Shown here piece after piece: positions 53,591 to 64,000 of a DNA stretch of 64,000 nucleotides. Under the pieces are notes generated by a model, which saw only the letters and a program-made list of their open reading frames with translations, did no database searches and was not told the origin of the DNA. The DNA lies in assembly GCF_002741075.1 (NCBI RefSeq), contig NZ_CP016634.1:636501-700500 (forward strand), in the 5' to 3' direction. The translations under genes were made by a program, and so were the position numbers. Numbering within the stretch: position 1 is the first letter of the stretch; each line of letters opens with the position of its first letter. The DNA is from Pseudomonas putida. GTDB taxonomy: Bacteria; Pseudomonadota; Gammaproteobacteria; Pseudomonadales; Pseudomonadaceae.

Positions 53591-54922
53591 TCACAGGGGG
53601 CTGGAACGTCCAGTCATTTCACTGGCCATTTCGCTGGCGTAGCTGTCTGTCATCCCAGCGATGAAGTCGATCATGCGCAGGAAGGCGGTATGCAGCGAGT
53701 CATGCGGGTCGGGTGCATGATTTCCGATCAAGTCCAGTACACGTCGGCTCTTGAATGAAGGCGTGCGCCCACCGTGCTGTTCCAATGCCGCCCCACAGAA
53801 GGCATTGAGGAGAATCTCAAGGGTGGTGTACGCGCCGATTTCGTGCAGGGTCTTACGTTTGTCTTGGAAGATTTTCTTACGCGCCATGTCCTTGGCCTGG
53901 AGCACGCAGCGCTTGGCTGGGCCGTGCATGTGCTCGACCAGATCGCCGGACAGGTGCCCCGCCAGCAAGGCGGTCTGTTGCTCGACGAAGGCCTGGGCCG
54001 CCGCGTTGGTCAGGTGCTCGATGGCCTTGCCACGCAGGATCGCCAGTTTGCGTCGCCGTGAGTCAGTGGGCCCTAGTTGACGGTAGGTTTCGGGCAAATC
54101 GTCGCCCACCAAATCGAGCAGCAGGGCCTCGACCTCGGCGTACTGCAGCAACTCCATCTCCAGGCCGTCTTCGAGGTCGATCAAGGCGTAGCAGATGTCG
54201 TCTGCGGCTTCCATCAAGTACACCAGCGGATGGCGCGCCCAGCGCTGTTGTTCAAGCTGCGGCAGGCCGAGCTTGCGGGCGATCTGCTCGAGCAGCGGCA
54301 ATTCGCTCTGGTAGGCGCCGAACTTGTGTTTCTTGTAACCCAGGGCGTCGGCGTGGCGGGCGCTCCACGGGTACTTGAGATAGGTACCCAAGGTGGCGTA
54401 GGTCAGCCGGGTGCCGCCATCGAACTGGTGGTATTCCAGTTGGGTGAGTACACGAAATCCCTGGGCATTGCCTTCGAAGTTGAGAAAGTCGGCGCGCTCG
54501 TCCTCCTTCATGTCGTCCAGCCAGCCACGTCCGGCAGCCTGCTGGAACCAGTGGCGGATGGCATCTTCACCGGAGTGGCCAAAGGGCGGATTGCCGATGT
54601 CATGGGCCAGGCACGCCGACTGCACGATCATGCCCAGGTCGCTGGGCTCGCACCAGGCTGGCAGGTGGTCGCGCAGGGTTTCACCCACGCGCATACCCAG
54701 GGAGCGGCCGACGCAGCTGACTTCCAGGGAATGGGTCAGGCGCGTGTGGATATGATCGTTGCTGGAAACGGGGTGGACCTGGGTCTTGCGCCCCAGGCGG
54801 CGAAAGGCACCGGAGAAGATGATGCGGTCATGGTCTTTGTGGAAGGGGCTGCGCCCCAGTTCTTCGGGGCTGTACAGGGCTTTGCCCAGGCGTTCGCGGG
54901 TCAGCAGGGTGTGCCAGTCCAA
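53591..54922 (-). CDS. dgt: Deoxyguanosinetriphosphate triphosphohydrolase-like protein
   Basis: 443 residues, an HD-superfamily enzyme. The metal-binding motifs [10 protein letters not shown] (about 60-69), [14 protein letters not shown] (about 106-119) and the later Asp region [16 protein letters not shown] (about 220) are present. The family hydrolyses dGTP (and sometimes other dNTPs) to the nucleoside and triphosphate. It is monocistronic in appearance and also belongs to a family with members in phage defence, but the context here is core. Confidence 0.93.
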   Translation of the reverse strand: MDWHTLLTRERLGKALYSPEELGRSPFHKDHDRIIFSGAFRRLGRKTQVHPVSSNDHIHTRLTHSLEVSCVGRSLGMRVGETLRDHLPAWCEPSDLGMIVQSACLAHDIGNPPFGHSGEDAIRHWFQQAAGRGWLDDMKEDERADFLNFEGNAQGFRVLTQLEYHQFDGGTRLTYATLGTYLKYPWSARHADALGYKKHKFGAYQSELPLLEQIARKLGLPQLEQQRWARHPLVYLMEAADDICYALIDLEDGLEMELLQYAEVEALLLDLVGDDLPETYRQLGPTDSRRRKLAILRGKAIEHLTNAAAQAFVEQQTALLAGHLSGDLVEHMHGPAKRCVLQAKDMARKKIFQDKRKTLHEIGAYTTLEILLNAFCGAALEQHGGRTPSFKSRRVLDLIGNHAPDPHDSLHTAFLRMIDFIAGMTDSYASEMASEMTGRSSPL

Positions 54923-54997
54923 GGCTCGATCTCCCGTCAGGTGGAAGCCATAGCTTCCCGTGTCGGGCGCGCCCGCGCAAGCAGCGGGCGCGATCGA

Positions 54998-55327
54998 TCA
55001 GGGACGGCGGCTATTGCGCAAGAACAGTCGCACCAGCGGTGCCAGGCTGGTACCCAGGCGCAGCAGGCGGGTCAGGTTACCGCTGCGCACGCCTTTGCCG
55101 GTGAGGAATCCCAAAGCGACCACCGCGCTCAGGCCCCAAAGCGGCGCATGCTTGATCCCTAGGCCTCCGTGCAGTGAATCGCCCATGCCACGCAGGCGTC
55201 GGACCGGCTCGAGCAGTTGTGCCGACTCGTGGTGGATCTGTTGGCGATGCATTTCAAGGCGCAGGCGCAGCAACGCCTTGCGCAGCTCACGCGGATTACG
55301 GGTGTTGGGCAGTTCGGGCAGGCTCAT
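54998..55327 (-). CDS. YqjK-like small protein
   Basis: 109 residues with a charged helical N-terminus (RELRKALLRLRLEMHRQQI) and a weakly hydrophobic segment at about 65-80. It overlaps the YqjE-like gene by four bases and ends the DUF883-YqjE-YqjK operon. The position matches YqjK of enterobacteria. No specific function is known. Confidence 0.72.
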   Translation of the reverse strand: MSLPELPNTRNPRELRKALLRLRLEMHRQQIHHESAQLLEPVRRLRGMGDSLHGGLGIKHAPLWGLSAVVALGFLTGKGVRSGNLTRLLRLGTSLAPLVRLFLRNSRRP

Positions 55328-55698
55328 GGCAACAGGCGCTCCCTGTCCTTGGCGAGTTCTTCAAGGGTGGCGCTGAAGGGGGACGACTCGTCGAACACCG
55401 CCGCCTTCAACCGCAGCCCACAGTACAGTGCGGCGATGCCGTAGAACACGCACAAGCCGATGATGCCGGCCAAGCGATAGCTGTCCCACAGCAACACCAG
55501 CACCAAGCCCGACAGGGCCGTCAGCAGCAAGAGGGCGAACACCAACGCGAGCCCTGCGAACAACAGCAGGCTCAGGGTGCGGGATTTCTGCTCCTGCAGC
55601 TCGATGCCGAACAGTTCGATGTGACTGTGCAGCAGGCCGAGCAAAGCCGCGCCGAGGCGCTTGCCGGAAGCGCTGGCGCCTGGGGCGTCGTTTTCCAT
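55324..55698 (-). CDS. YqjE/phage-holin-superfamily membrane protein
   Basis: 124 residues starting MENDAPGASAS, with AGGGG six bases upstream. Two membrane helices at about 40-66 and 72-98 are separated by a short loop; the flanks are charged. The size and two-helix form match the YqjE (DUF1469) group, called holin-like by fold only. Middle gene of an operon with DUF883 upstream and a YqjK-like gene downstream. Confidence 0.85.
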   Translation of the reverse strand: MENDAPGASASGKRLGAALLGLLHSHIELFGIELQEQKSRTLSLLLFAGLALVFALLLLTALSGLVLVLLWDSYRLAGIIGLCVFYGIAALYCGLRLKAAVFDESSPFSATLEELAKDRERLLP

Positions 55699-55707
55699 GC
55701 TCACCCC

Positions 55708-56022
55708 TTAGCGTCGACTGGCCAGCAGGCCGATCAACAGGCCAACGCCCGCAGCGATGCCAATGGCTTGCCACGGGTTTTCCTGGACGTACTGCTCGGC
55801 GCTGCCCAAGGCTGCCTGGCCACGTTCGCGGACCGAGTCCTGAGTCAGTTGCAGGGTTTCGCGGGCTTGGGTCAGACGGTCATGAAGCTGCTCTCGCAGT
55901 TCGTCGGCCTGATCGCCGGCCAGATTGGCGGTGTCGGCGAGCAGTTTCTCGGTGTCTCGCACCAAGGCCTGGAAGTCAGCCATCAGTATCTCTTGAGCAG
56001 TCTTTGCCGATTTGCTGGCCAT
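55708..56022 (-). CDS. DUF883 family protein (ElaB/YqjD-like)
   Basis: 104 residues: a long amphipathic helix rich in Glu, Gln and Leu (about 10-75) and a C-terminal membrane anchor (AIGIAAGVGLLIGLLASRR). ElaB/YqjD proteins are tail-anchored and bind ribosomes in stationary phase in E. coli. First gene of the three-gene operon; about 300 bases separate it from the divergent ammonium transporter gene. Confidence 0.9.
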   Translation of the reverse strand: MASKSAKTAQEILMADFQALVRDTEKLLADTANLAGDQADELREQLHDRLTQARETLQLTQDSVRERGQAALGSAEQYVQENPWQAIGIAAGVGLLIGLLASRR

Positions 56023-56321
56023 GGAGGCTCTCCCTGTAGAAGTGTATGGCTATTTCGAGTGATGGGGTTGGCGGAAGGTTCAGTATGGTCGCTGGTACGG
56101 CCCTTGCTATGTCCCGGAGCGTGGTTATCCATCATTGCGCCGAATGCGTGCGCAGGTCACGCAACACCGATAAACCTTAACCCAATCCACGACAAACCCA
56201 AGAAAAAACCACGCAGGCCTCGCCCGACTCACCGAAACAGGGCAGGGGCCTGGCACCGAATCGGTGCACGGATGCGGGTTCTTGAACTGTCCTGGTGCCT
56301 TTTCAGCAGGTCTGCCTATTC

Positions 56322-57530
56322 ATGGAAAACATGCACAGCGCGATGGACTCCCTCGTTCACGGCTCCAATACCTTGTTCATTCTCATGGGCGCCATCTTGG
56401 TCCTGGCCATGCACGCAGGGTTCGCCTTTCTGGAGGTCGGGACCGTACGCCACAAGAATCAGGTCAATGCCTTGTCGAAAATTCTCAGTGACTTCGCGAT
56501 CTCGGCCTTGGTGTACTTCTTTGTGGGCTATTGGGTGGCCTATGGGGTGAGCTTCTTCCAGCCGGCTGCGGCGCTGGCCGCCGACCATGGCTATGCGTTG
56601 GTCAAATGCTTCTTCCTGCTGACGTTCGCGGCGGCGATTCCGGCAATCATCTCCGGAGGGATCGCCGAACGCGCCCGTTTCGTTCCTCAGCTGTGCGCCA
56701 CGGCGTTGATCGTGGCGGTGGTGTATCCATTCTTCGAGGGGGTGGTGTGGAACGGCAACTTCGGGTTGCAGGCCTGGCTGCAGGCGCGTTTTGGAGCGCC
56801 GTTCCATGATTTTGCCGGCTCGGTGGTGGTGCACGCCATGGGCGGTTGGCTGGCGCTGGCAGCGGTGCTGTTGCTTGGAGCGCGTCGTGGACGGTACCGC
56901 GAAGGCCGGCTGGTGGCCTTCGCACCCTCGAGCATCCCGTTTCTGGCGCTGGGTTCGTGGATCCTGATCATCGGCTGGTTCGGGTTCAACGTCATGAGCG
57001 CTCAAACCTTGCAGGGGGTCAGCGGACTGGTGGCGATCAATTCGCTGCTGGCGATGGTTGGTGGCACCTTGTCCGCCTTGCTGGCCGGGCGCAATGACCC
57101 GGGCTTTCTGCACAACGGCCCGCTGGCCGGATTGGTGGCAGTGTGTGCCGGTTCGGATGTCTTACACCCTGTCGGTGCCCTGGCCACGGGCTTGGTCGCC
57201 GGGGTGTTGTTCGTCTGGTGTTTCACCGCGGCGCAGAACCGCTGGAAGATCGACGATGTACTCGGGGTCTGGCCGCTGCATGGCCTGTGTGGCGTGTGGG
57301 GCGGTATCGCCTGCGGTATTTTCGGGCAGGTGACTCTGGGTGGGATGGGCGGTGTCAGTCTGGGCAGCCAGTTGCTGGGCAGTCTGGCGGGCGTCGTCGT
57401 GGCGTTGGTCGGTGGTTTTGCGGTCTATGGCCTGATCAAGCGGGTGCATGGGCTGCGTCTTAGCCATGAAGAGGAGTTCCAGGGCGCCGACTTGTCGCTG
57501 CACCGCATCGGGGCGACCAGTCAGGATTGA
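56322..57530 (+). CDS. Ammonium transporter (Amt family)
   Basis: 402 residues starting MENMHSAMDSLVHGSN. Eleven or so membrane helices are present. Family features include AFLEVGTVRHKNQVN (about 30-45), the region FAGSVVVHAMGGW with a pore His (about 165-177), and the second pore His in WPLHGLCGVWG (about 315-325). It has no signal peptide and no cytoplasmic sensor extension. Unlike the common glnK-amtB pair there is no P-II gene beside it, so it may be a secondary Amt. Confidence 0.92.
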   Translation: MENMHSAMDSLVHGSNTLFILMGAILVLAMHAGFAFLEVGTVRHKNQVNALSKILSDFAISALVYFFVGYWVAYGVSFFQPAAALAADHGYALVKCFFLLTFAAAIPAIISGGIAERARFVPQLCATALIVAVVYPFFEGVVWNGNFGLQAWLQARFGAPFHDFAGSVVVHAMGGWLALAAVLLLGARRGRYREGRLVAFAPSSIPFLALGSWILIIGWFGFNVMSAQTLQGVSGLVAINSLLAMVGGTLSALLAGRNDPGFLHNGPLAGLVAVCAGSDVLHPVGALATGLVAGVLFVWCFTAAQNRWKIDDVLGVWPLHGLCGVWGGIACGIFGQVTLGGMGGVSLGSQLLGSLAGVVVALVGGFAVYGLIKRVHGLRLSHEEEFQGADLSLHRIGATSQD

Positions 57531-57603
57531 CGCGCATCAGATGCACGAGGGCGGGCATGGTCCTAGAATGGTTATCCCATTCCCGCAGACTCGAGGCGTG
57601 TCC

Positions 57604-57840
57604 ATGCTGCCTGAATGCCAATTGTTCGGCACCCTGGGGTGTCACTTGTGCGAAGTCGCCGAGGCCATGCTGATGCCGTTCATCGAGCATGGCCTGTTGG
57701 TGGAGCTGGTCGATATCGCCGAAAGCGAGGTGCTGTTCGAGCGCTATGGGCTGAGCATTCCGGTACTGCGCCGGTGCGACACCGGCGCTGAACTGGGCTG
57801 GCCGTTCGATGCCGAGCAGGTCGTGGCGTTTCTGGGGTGA
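57604..57840 (+). CDS. Glutaredoxin-like protein
   Basis: 78 residues starting MLPECQLFGTLGCHLC. The CHLC motif at about 13-16 is the redox CxxC of the DUF836/glutaredoxin-like family, and the cis-Pro lies in YGLSIPVLR (about 49-54). It is shorter than classical glutaredoxins, which is normal for this group. A role as a thiol-disulfide carrier is inferred from fold. Confidence 0.85.
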   Translation: MLPECQLFGTLGCHLCEVAEAMLMPFIEHGLLVELVDIAESEVLFERYGLSIPVLRRCDTGAELGWPFDAEQVVAFLG

Positions 57841-57872
57841 GCCGTTGACTCAGGCTTGGGCGAATCCGTATG

Positions 57873-57888
57873 CTGTATATAAATACAG
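57873..57888 (+). promoter_or_regulatory. LexA box
   Basis: CTGTATATAAATACAG has the SOS-box form CTG-N10-CAG and differs at one base from the consensus CTGTATATATATACAG. It lies 15 bases before the ATG at 57904 of the next gene, or three before an in-frame ATG at 57892. Confidence 0.85.
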
Positions 57889-57903
57889 TATATGGATGCG
57901 CCC

Positions 57904-58212
57904 ATGTTCAACGTCGAGCAACTGAAGTACAGCGTCAATCGCATGCCGCCCGAGACGGTATGCGAGGCCGTGCTGGAACTGCGCCTCGAAGGCCTGGTGA
58001 CCGACGACCGCACACCGTTCGGCAAAGTCCATTTCAACACCTGTTTCGCCGAGATCGAAGCGTTGTTCCAGCGTGCGGGCTATCACCGTGCGTTGGATGT
58101 AGTGGGTTATCAGGGGCTTATCTATGCCCTTTACGATCCCGCCCGTTGGGAGCCTGTGCAGGTACTGCGCTGGCTCAAGGAGCGCAGTGAGCTGCAGGCC
58201 GAGGCTGGTTGA
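57904..58212 (+). CDS. Small SOS-box-preceded protein of unknown function
   Basis: 102 residues starting MFNVEQLKYSVNRMP (four residues longer if the ATG at 57892 is used). It is soluble and mixed alpha/beta, with LRLEGLVTDDRTPFGKVHFNTCFAEIEALF and a C-terminal helix. No nuclease, protease or inhibitor motif is recognised. A near-perfect LexA box immediately upstream predicts DNA-damage induction. It could be a cell-cycle or repair accessory factor; this is not supported by sequence. Confidence 0.82.
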   Translation: MFNVEQLKYSVNRMPPETVCEAVLELRLEGLVTDDRTPFGKVHFNTCFAEIEALFQRAGYHRALDVVGYQGLIYALYDPARWEPVQVLRWLKERSELQAEAG

Positions 58213-58262
58213 GCCTGTGGCCATGGGGGATAATGCCCGCCTTTGAATGCCCGAGCCCTCTC

Positions 58263-59147
58263 ATGACTGCCTCTTTCGACCCCGCCCATCAGCAAGCCAG
58301 CACTGTTTGTCTGCCTCCGGGCTCGTGGCGAACGGTGCTCGATTGCCTGTGCGACCACTTCAAGGGCATCGGTCGTGAGCAATGGCTGGACCGGTTCGCC
58401 CGTGGTCGTGTGCTGGATGCAGAGGGCCAGCCCATAGCGGCGGACTTTCCCTATCGCCGGGGGCTGCGTCTGCATTATTTTCGTGAAGTGCTCAACGAAA
58501 AGCCGATCCCTGTCCAGGAGTCGGTTCTGCACGTCGATGAGCACCTGGTGGTGGCGGACAAACCGCATTTTCTGCCGGTCACGCCGACAGGCGAGTATGT
58601 CGAACAGACCTTGTTGCGCCGTCTGATCCGGCGCCTGGACAACCCGCATCTGGTGCCGTTGCACCGCATCGACCGGCATACCGCGGGCCTGGTGCTGTTC
58701 TCCGCCAATCCGCAGACTCGCAGCGCCTATCAACGGCTGTTCCCCGAGCGGCGTATCGACAAACGCTATCAGGCCATAGCGGCGGCACTGCCCGAGCGCG
58801 AGTTCCCGTTGGTGCACCGTAGCCGCCTGGTGCATGGTGAGCCTTTCTTCCGTATGCATGAGGTGGACGGCGTGGAGAACAGTGAAACCCTCGCCGAGGT
58901 GCTGGAGAAGAACGGCGAGCTGTGGCGCTATGGCCTCTCGCCGGTGACGGGCAAGACGCATCAGTTGCGGGTACACATGGCAGCGCTGGGCGCAGGTATC
59001 TGCAATGACCCGTTCTACCCGGAGCTGTCGAAGGATGAGGATGATTACCAGCGGCCGTTGAAGCTGCTGGCGCACAGTTTGCGGTTCGAGGATCCCCTGA
59101 CCGGGGAGATGCGCCACTTCCAGAGCCAGTTGGCGCTGGACTGGTGA
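58263..59147 (+). CDS. RluA-family RNA pseudouridine synthase
   Basis: 294 residues starting MTASFDPAHQ. The catalytic motif is HRIDRHTAGLVLF (about 138-150, catalytic Asp), with DKPHFLPV and the conserved GKTHQLRVHMAALG near 240-253. The N-terminal region has S4-like content. It modifies uridines in rRNA or tRNA; the exact target cannot be told from sequence. Confidence 0.9.
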   Translation: MTASFDPAHQQASTVCLPPGSWRTVLDCLCDHFKGIGREQWLDRFARGRVLDAEGQPIAADFPYRRGLRLHYFREVLNEKPIPVQESVLHVDEHLVVADKPHFLPVTPTGEYVEQTLLRRLIRRLDNPHLVPLHRIDRHTAGLVLFSANPQTRSAYQRLFPERRIDKRYQAIAAALPEREFPLVHRSRLVHGEPFFRMHEVDGVENSETLAEVLEKNGELWRYGLSPVTGKTHQLRVHMAALGAGICNDPFYPELSKDEDDYQRPLKLLAHSLRFEDPLTGEMRHFQSQLALDW

Positions 59148-59163
59148 GCTGTTGTGCTTCTGC

Positions 59164-59205
59164 GTCGGGTCCAGTCCGCTCCTGTAGAAGCGGGCTGGAC
59201 CCGAC
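59164..59205. terminator. Long hairpin between convergent genes
   Basis: A 17-bp stem GTCGGGTCCAGTCCGCT / AGCGGGCTGGACCCGAC with one G-T pair and an eight-base loop lies between the pseudouridine synthase gene and aer, which converge. There is no T-run; it may act as a bidirectional terminator or is a REP-type palindrome. Confidence 0.55.
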
Positions 59206-59222
59206 GATAGCACCGACTCGCG

Positions 59223-60788
59223 TTAGCGGTTGAAGCGTTCCACCAGCGAGTATTGGCTGCCGGCGGTGCTGGTCAGCTCTTCGCTGAGCAAGGCCGAGCG
59301 CTGGGCCTGTTCGGCAGTCTGGTCGGCGAGGTTGGCGATGGTGCTGATGTTGCGGCTGATCTCATCGGCCACGGCGGTTTGCTCTTCTGTGGCCGCGGCG
59401 ATCTGGGTCGCCATGTCGGTGATGTTGGCCACGGCTTCGCTGATCCCTACCAGGGCCTGGTCAGCTTCCATCACCCGCTCCACGCCTTCCTGGGCCTGAC
59501 GATGGCCATTTTCCATGGTCTGCACGGCATTGCTGGCAGTCTGCTGCAATTTGGCGATCAGGTTGTGGATCTGCCCTGTGGACTCGGCGGTGCGTTGAGC
59601 CAACTGGCGGACTTCGTCGGCCACGACCGCGAAACCACGGCCCATCTCACCGGCACGCGCGGCCTCGATGGCGGCGTTGAGGGCCAGCAGGTTGGTCTGG
59701 TCGGCGATGCCTTTGATGACATCGACCACGCCGCCGATCTCGTCGCTGTCCTTGGCCAACTGGGTGACTGTCTGCCCGGTTTCACCAACGGCTTGGGACA
59801 GGCGAGAAATGGCCTCGCGGGTTTCTCCGGCGATCTGCCGCCCTTGGCTGGTCAGGCGATTGGCCTCCTGGGTCGCATCGGCGGTGCGCTGCACATGGTT
59901 GGCCACTTCCTGGGTGGTGGCTGCCATCTGGTTGACCGCGGCGGCGACCTGTTCGGTCTCCACGCGTTGACGCTCCAGGCCGGTGGAGCTCTGGTGGGCC
60001 AGGGTGTCGGACTCGCGTGCCTGGTCACTGAGCTGTTCGGCGCTGTCCTGCAGGCGGGTCAGGCAGGTCTTCATGCGGGCGTCCTGGCTGAGCATGGCCA
60101 TTTCCAAGCGTGCCTGGACACCGCGGCTGTCGGTAAACATCTGCGCGATCAGTGGGTCAGAGGTGGTCTGTTCGGCCAGGCGCAGCAGGCGCTTGAGGCC
60201 ACGTTGCTGCCAGCTCAGGCCGAGCAGCCCCAGCGGTACCGACAGGCCCGCGGCCAGGGCGAACCCCCAGGAATGGCCGAGCCAGTTGCCGATCAGGAAG
60301 CCGATCTGGCTGACCAGAATGAACGGCAGCCAGTCCTGCAGGACGGGCAGCCACTTGTCACGGCGCGGGACCGCAGGCTTGCCCTGGTTGATGCGCTGGT
60401 ACAACGCCTCGGCGCGGCGGATCTGCTCGGCAGTGGGCTTGATCCGCACCGACTCGTAGCCGATCACCTGGTTATTGTCGAAGATCGGCGTCACGTAGGC
60501 ATTGACCCAGTAATGATCGCCGGACTTGCAGCGGTTCTTGACGATCCCCATCCACGGCAGGCCCTGCTTCAGGGTTTGCCACATATGGGCGAACACGGCC
60601 GATGGCACGTCGGGGTGGCGGACCAGATTGTGGGGCGCTCCCGTCAGTTCCTCGCGGGAGAAGCCGCTGATATCGATGAACGCATCGTTGACGTAGGTGA
60701 TCACCCCCTTGGCATTGGTGGTGGAGATCAACCGCTGTTCGGCAGGAAACGTCCGTTCTCTCTGGGTAATCGGTTGGTTGTTACGCAT
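59223..60788 (-). CDS. aer: PAS-containing aerotaxis receptor, methyl-accepting chemotaxis protein
   Basis: 521 residues starting [15 protein letters not shown], the Pseudomonas Aer N-terminus. A PAS domain (about 10-120; [22 protein letters not shown] is the FAD-binding type region) is followed by membrane helices (about 155-200), a HAMP-like stretch and the cytoplasmic signalling tip with [21 protein letters not shown] motif ([14 protein letters not shown], about 365-380). There is no periplasmic sensor, as expected for a redox or energy sensor. It signals to CheA/CheW. Confidence 0.93.
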   Translation of the reverse strand: MRNNQPITQRERTFPAEQRLISTTNAKGVITYVNDAFIDISGFSREELTGAPHNLVRHPDVPSAVFAHMWQTLKQGLPWMGIVKNRCKSGDHYWVNAYVTPIFDNNQVIGYESVRIKPTAEQIRRAEALYQRINQGKPAVPRRDKWLPVLQDWLPFILVSQIGFLIGNWLGHSWGFALAAGLSVPLGLLGLSWQQRGLKRLLRLAEQTTSDPLIAQMFTDSRGVQARLEMAMLSQDARMKTCLTRLQDSAEQLSDQARESDTLAHQSSTGLERQRVETEQVAAAVNQMAATTQEVANHVQRTADATQEANRLTSQGRQIAGETREAISRLSQAVGETGQTVTQLAKDSDEIGGVVDVIKGIADQTNLLALNAAIEAARAGEMGRGFAVVADEVRQLAQRTAESTGQIHNLIAKLQQTASNAVQTMENGHRQAQEGVERVMEADQALVGISEAVANITDMATQIAAATEEQTAVADEISRNISTIANLADQTAEQAQRSALLSEELTSTAGSQYSLVERFNR

Positions 60789-60985
60789 GAGGTTCAATCC
60801 GCAAGGCTTTGGATACGTATCGGCCAGCCGCTGGTTTTATTGAATGTTTATTTAATTTACTTGATCTAGCGCAATGATTAGCGCCAGATTTTGAGTAAAG
60901 AAACGTCTGTTTTTGCGTCATTTATCGTCAATATTGCCGATTTTTTAAGTTTATGTGACGCTGTAGTCCGATCATGACCGATTGC

Positions 60986-61756
60986 TTAGCCAAGTGCCAG
61001 CATCGGATAGCTAAAGCCTGCGAAGTGCGCAAGGTTGACGCCGAAGTGGCAGAGGACCGCTGCCATCAATCCGCCGTGGCGATAAGCCAGGCCGTAACCC
61101 ATGCCAGCGAGGCTGGCCAGGCAGAACCATTGCCAACCGGCCCCAAGGTGGGCCGAGCCGAACAGCAACGCGGCGGCGAATAGCGCCAGATGGTCATGGC
61201 CGAACAGGCGTTGCAATCCTCCTTGGATGTAGCCACGAAACAGTAGCTCCTCGGAAAGGCTGACCAGCAACAGATTGTTCAGCAGCCAGAGCCAGGCCTG
61301 ATTTGGCCATTTTGGTGCCCAGGTCACGATGCCCAGCGCCCAGGCGCCGCCGAGGCAGACGAGCACGGTAAGGGGCAGAATGAACACAAGGCTGGTGCGC
61401 CACATGCGCCAGGCCAGTACCCAAGGGCAGGTCAACAACAGCCAGAAGCCGATCAGCGGCTTGTCGAGATTCAAGTACATGGAAAAGGGCAGGGCGCCTT
61501 CGCTGAAGATCGCTTGGTCGATCACCTTGGCGCCATGAAAACCAGGCAGCCAGTGCACTGCCAAGGCGATGGCAAGCGCGATGAAGAGTATGTGCCCGGC
61601 CACCTGTTGCCAGCGTACCGGACGGCGGGCCAGCAGCGCGGCACATACCAGGGCGCCGAATGTCGGCAGACTGGCCGGTCCCAGGTTGCCGTAGACCAAG
61701 GCCAGGCTGTAGCCGAGCCCGAGTGGAAGCAGAGCGGGCCAGGAAAGAGCAGGCAT
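60986..61756 (-). CDS. CPBP-family intramembrane metalloprotease homologue
   Basis: 256 residues with about seven to eight membrane helices. The CPBP (Abi) motifs are present: EELLFRGYIQGGL (EE-xxx-R, about 167-179), FGSAHLG (about 199-205) and HFGVNLAHF (about 238). Members are CAAX-type proteases or their homologues, implicated in bacteriocin self-immunity and surface protein processing. The local context gives no hint of a substrate. Confidence 0.88.
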   Translation of the reverse strand: MPALSWPALLPLGLGYSLALVYGNLGPASLPTFGALVCAALLARRPVRWQQVAGHILFIALAIALAVHWLPGFHGAKVIDQAIFSEGALPFSMYLNLDKPLIGFWLLLTCPWVLAWRMWRTSLVFILPLTVLVCLGGAWALGIVTWAPKWPNQAWLWLLNNLLLVSLSEELLFRGYIQGGLQRLFGHDHLALFAAALLFGSAHLGAGWQWFCLASLAGMGYGLAYRHGGLMAAVLCHFGVNLAHFAGFSYPMLALG

Positions 61757-61901
61757 GGGAATTCCTTGTCATGAACGCGTCGAATACCGTTTCGACAGAG
61801 CTGCGAGTGGCCAGGACACGTGCGCCCACGCGCAGGCTGACGCCAGCTCCTATCCATCGGTCTGGGAAAGGCGTTGCCTGCGATGGGCGCAAAGCGCGCG
61901 A

Positions 61902-64000
<2,099 letters not shown>

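Noticed and set aside
53383-53664. Plus-strand frame of 93 codons upstream of dgt
   Set aside because: It overlaps the dgt 3' end on the other strand and has no ribosome site or recognisable sequence.
59253-60869. Plus-strand open frame of about 540 codons opposite aer
   Set aside because: It has Gly/Leu/Val/Asp-biased composition without motifs, while aer has clear PAS and MCP domains.

Overview
The window is a Pseudomonas chromosome segment, most likely from the P. putida group. The basis is the gene content and order I recognise: gdhB, ppsR/ppsA, rraA, crfX-cmpX-sigX-oprF, pyrD, rmf, rlmL, dacB, yggL, dgt, aer, acnA. The core DNA is GC-rich and carries putida-type REP palindromes.

Left part (1-33.7 kb, core). 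A minus-strand Bat/MoxR operon (MoxR ATPase, DUF58, DUF4381, BatA, a BatB/C-type VWA-TPR protein, BatD cut by the window edge) is followed by lhgO (L-2-hydroxyglutarate oxidase) and its GntR/FCD regulator. Both of these genes carry the same operator. Next come gdhB, the divergent ppsR/ppsA pair (gluconeogenesis and its kinase/phosphotransferase), an alpha/beta hydrolase, rraA, a CorA/ZntB-type transporter, and the cell-envelope cluster crfX-cmpX-sigX-oprF. Then follow pyrD, rmf, rlmL, a membrane diguanylate cyclase, an IS110-family element inserted inside a REP sequence, and dacB (PBP4).

Middle part (33,757-48,742). A mobile island of about 15 kb splits the small ribosome-associated gene yggL after codon 19. 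Its ends carry 14-bp terminal inverted repeats. At the right end is a tightly overlapping, AT-richer four-gene operon: three tyrosine-recombinase-like proteins (774, 710 and 494 aa) and a 207-aa partner. Three of these genes resemble the Gamma-Mobile-Trio (GMT) module known for carrying defence cargo; the fourth is an additional recombinase-like gene. The cargo is a two-HTH regulator, a calcineurin-like phosphoesterase with a small partner, a two-helix membrane protein whose last codon was altered by an IS3-family insertion, a large membrane protein frameshifted at a C5 tract, and a Sel1-repeat protein. The island also carries a complete, slightly divergent yggL in inverted orientation, which should replace the gene the insertion destroys.

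Right part (48.7-64 kb, core). The 3' remnant of yggL is followed by a BvgS/EvgS-type hybrid sensor kinase with its LuxR-type response regulator, dgt, a DUF883/YqjE/YqjK envelope-stress-type operon, an ammonium transporter, a glutaredoxin-like protein, a small gene with a near-consensus LexA box, an RluA-family pseudouridine synthase, the Aer-type aerotaxis receptor, a CPBP-family membrane protease homologue, and acnA, cut by the right edge.
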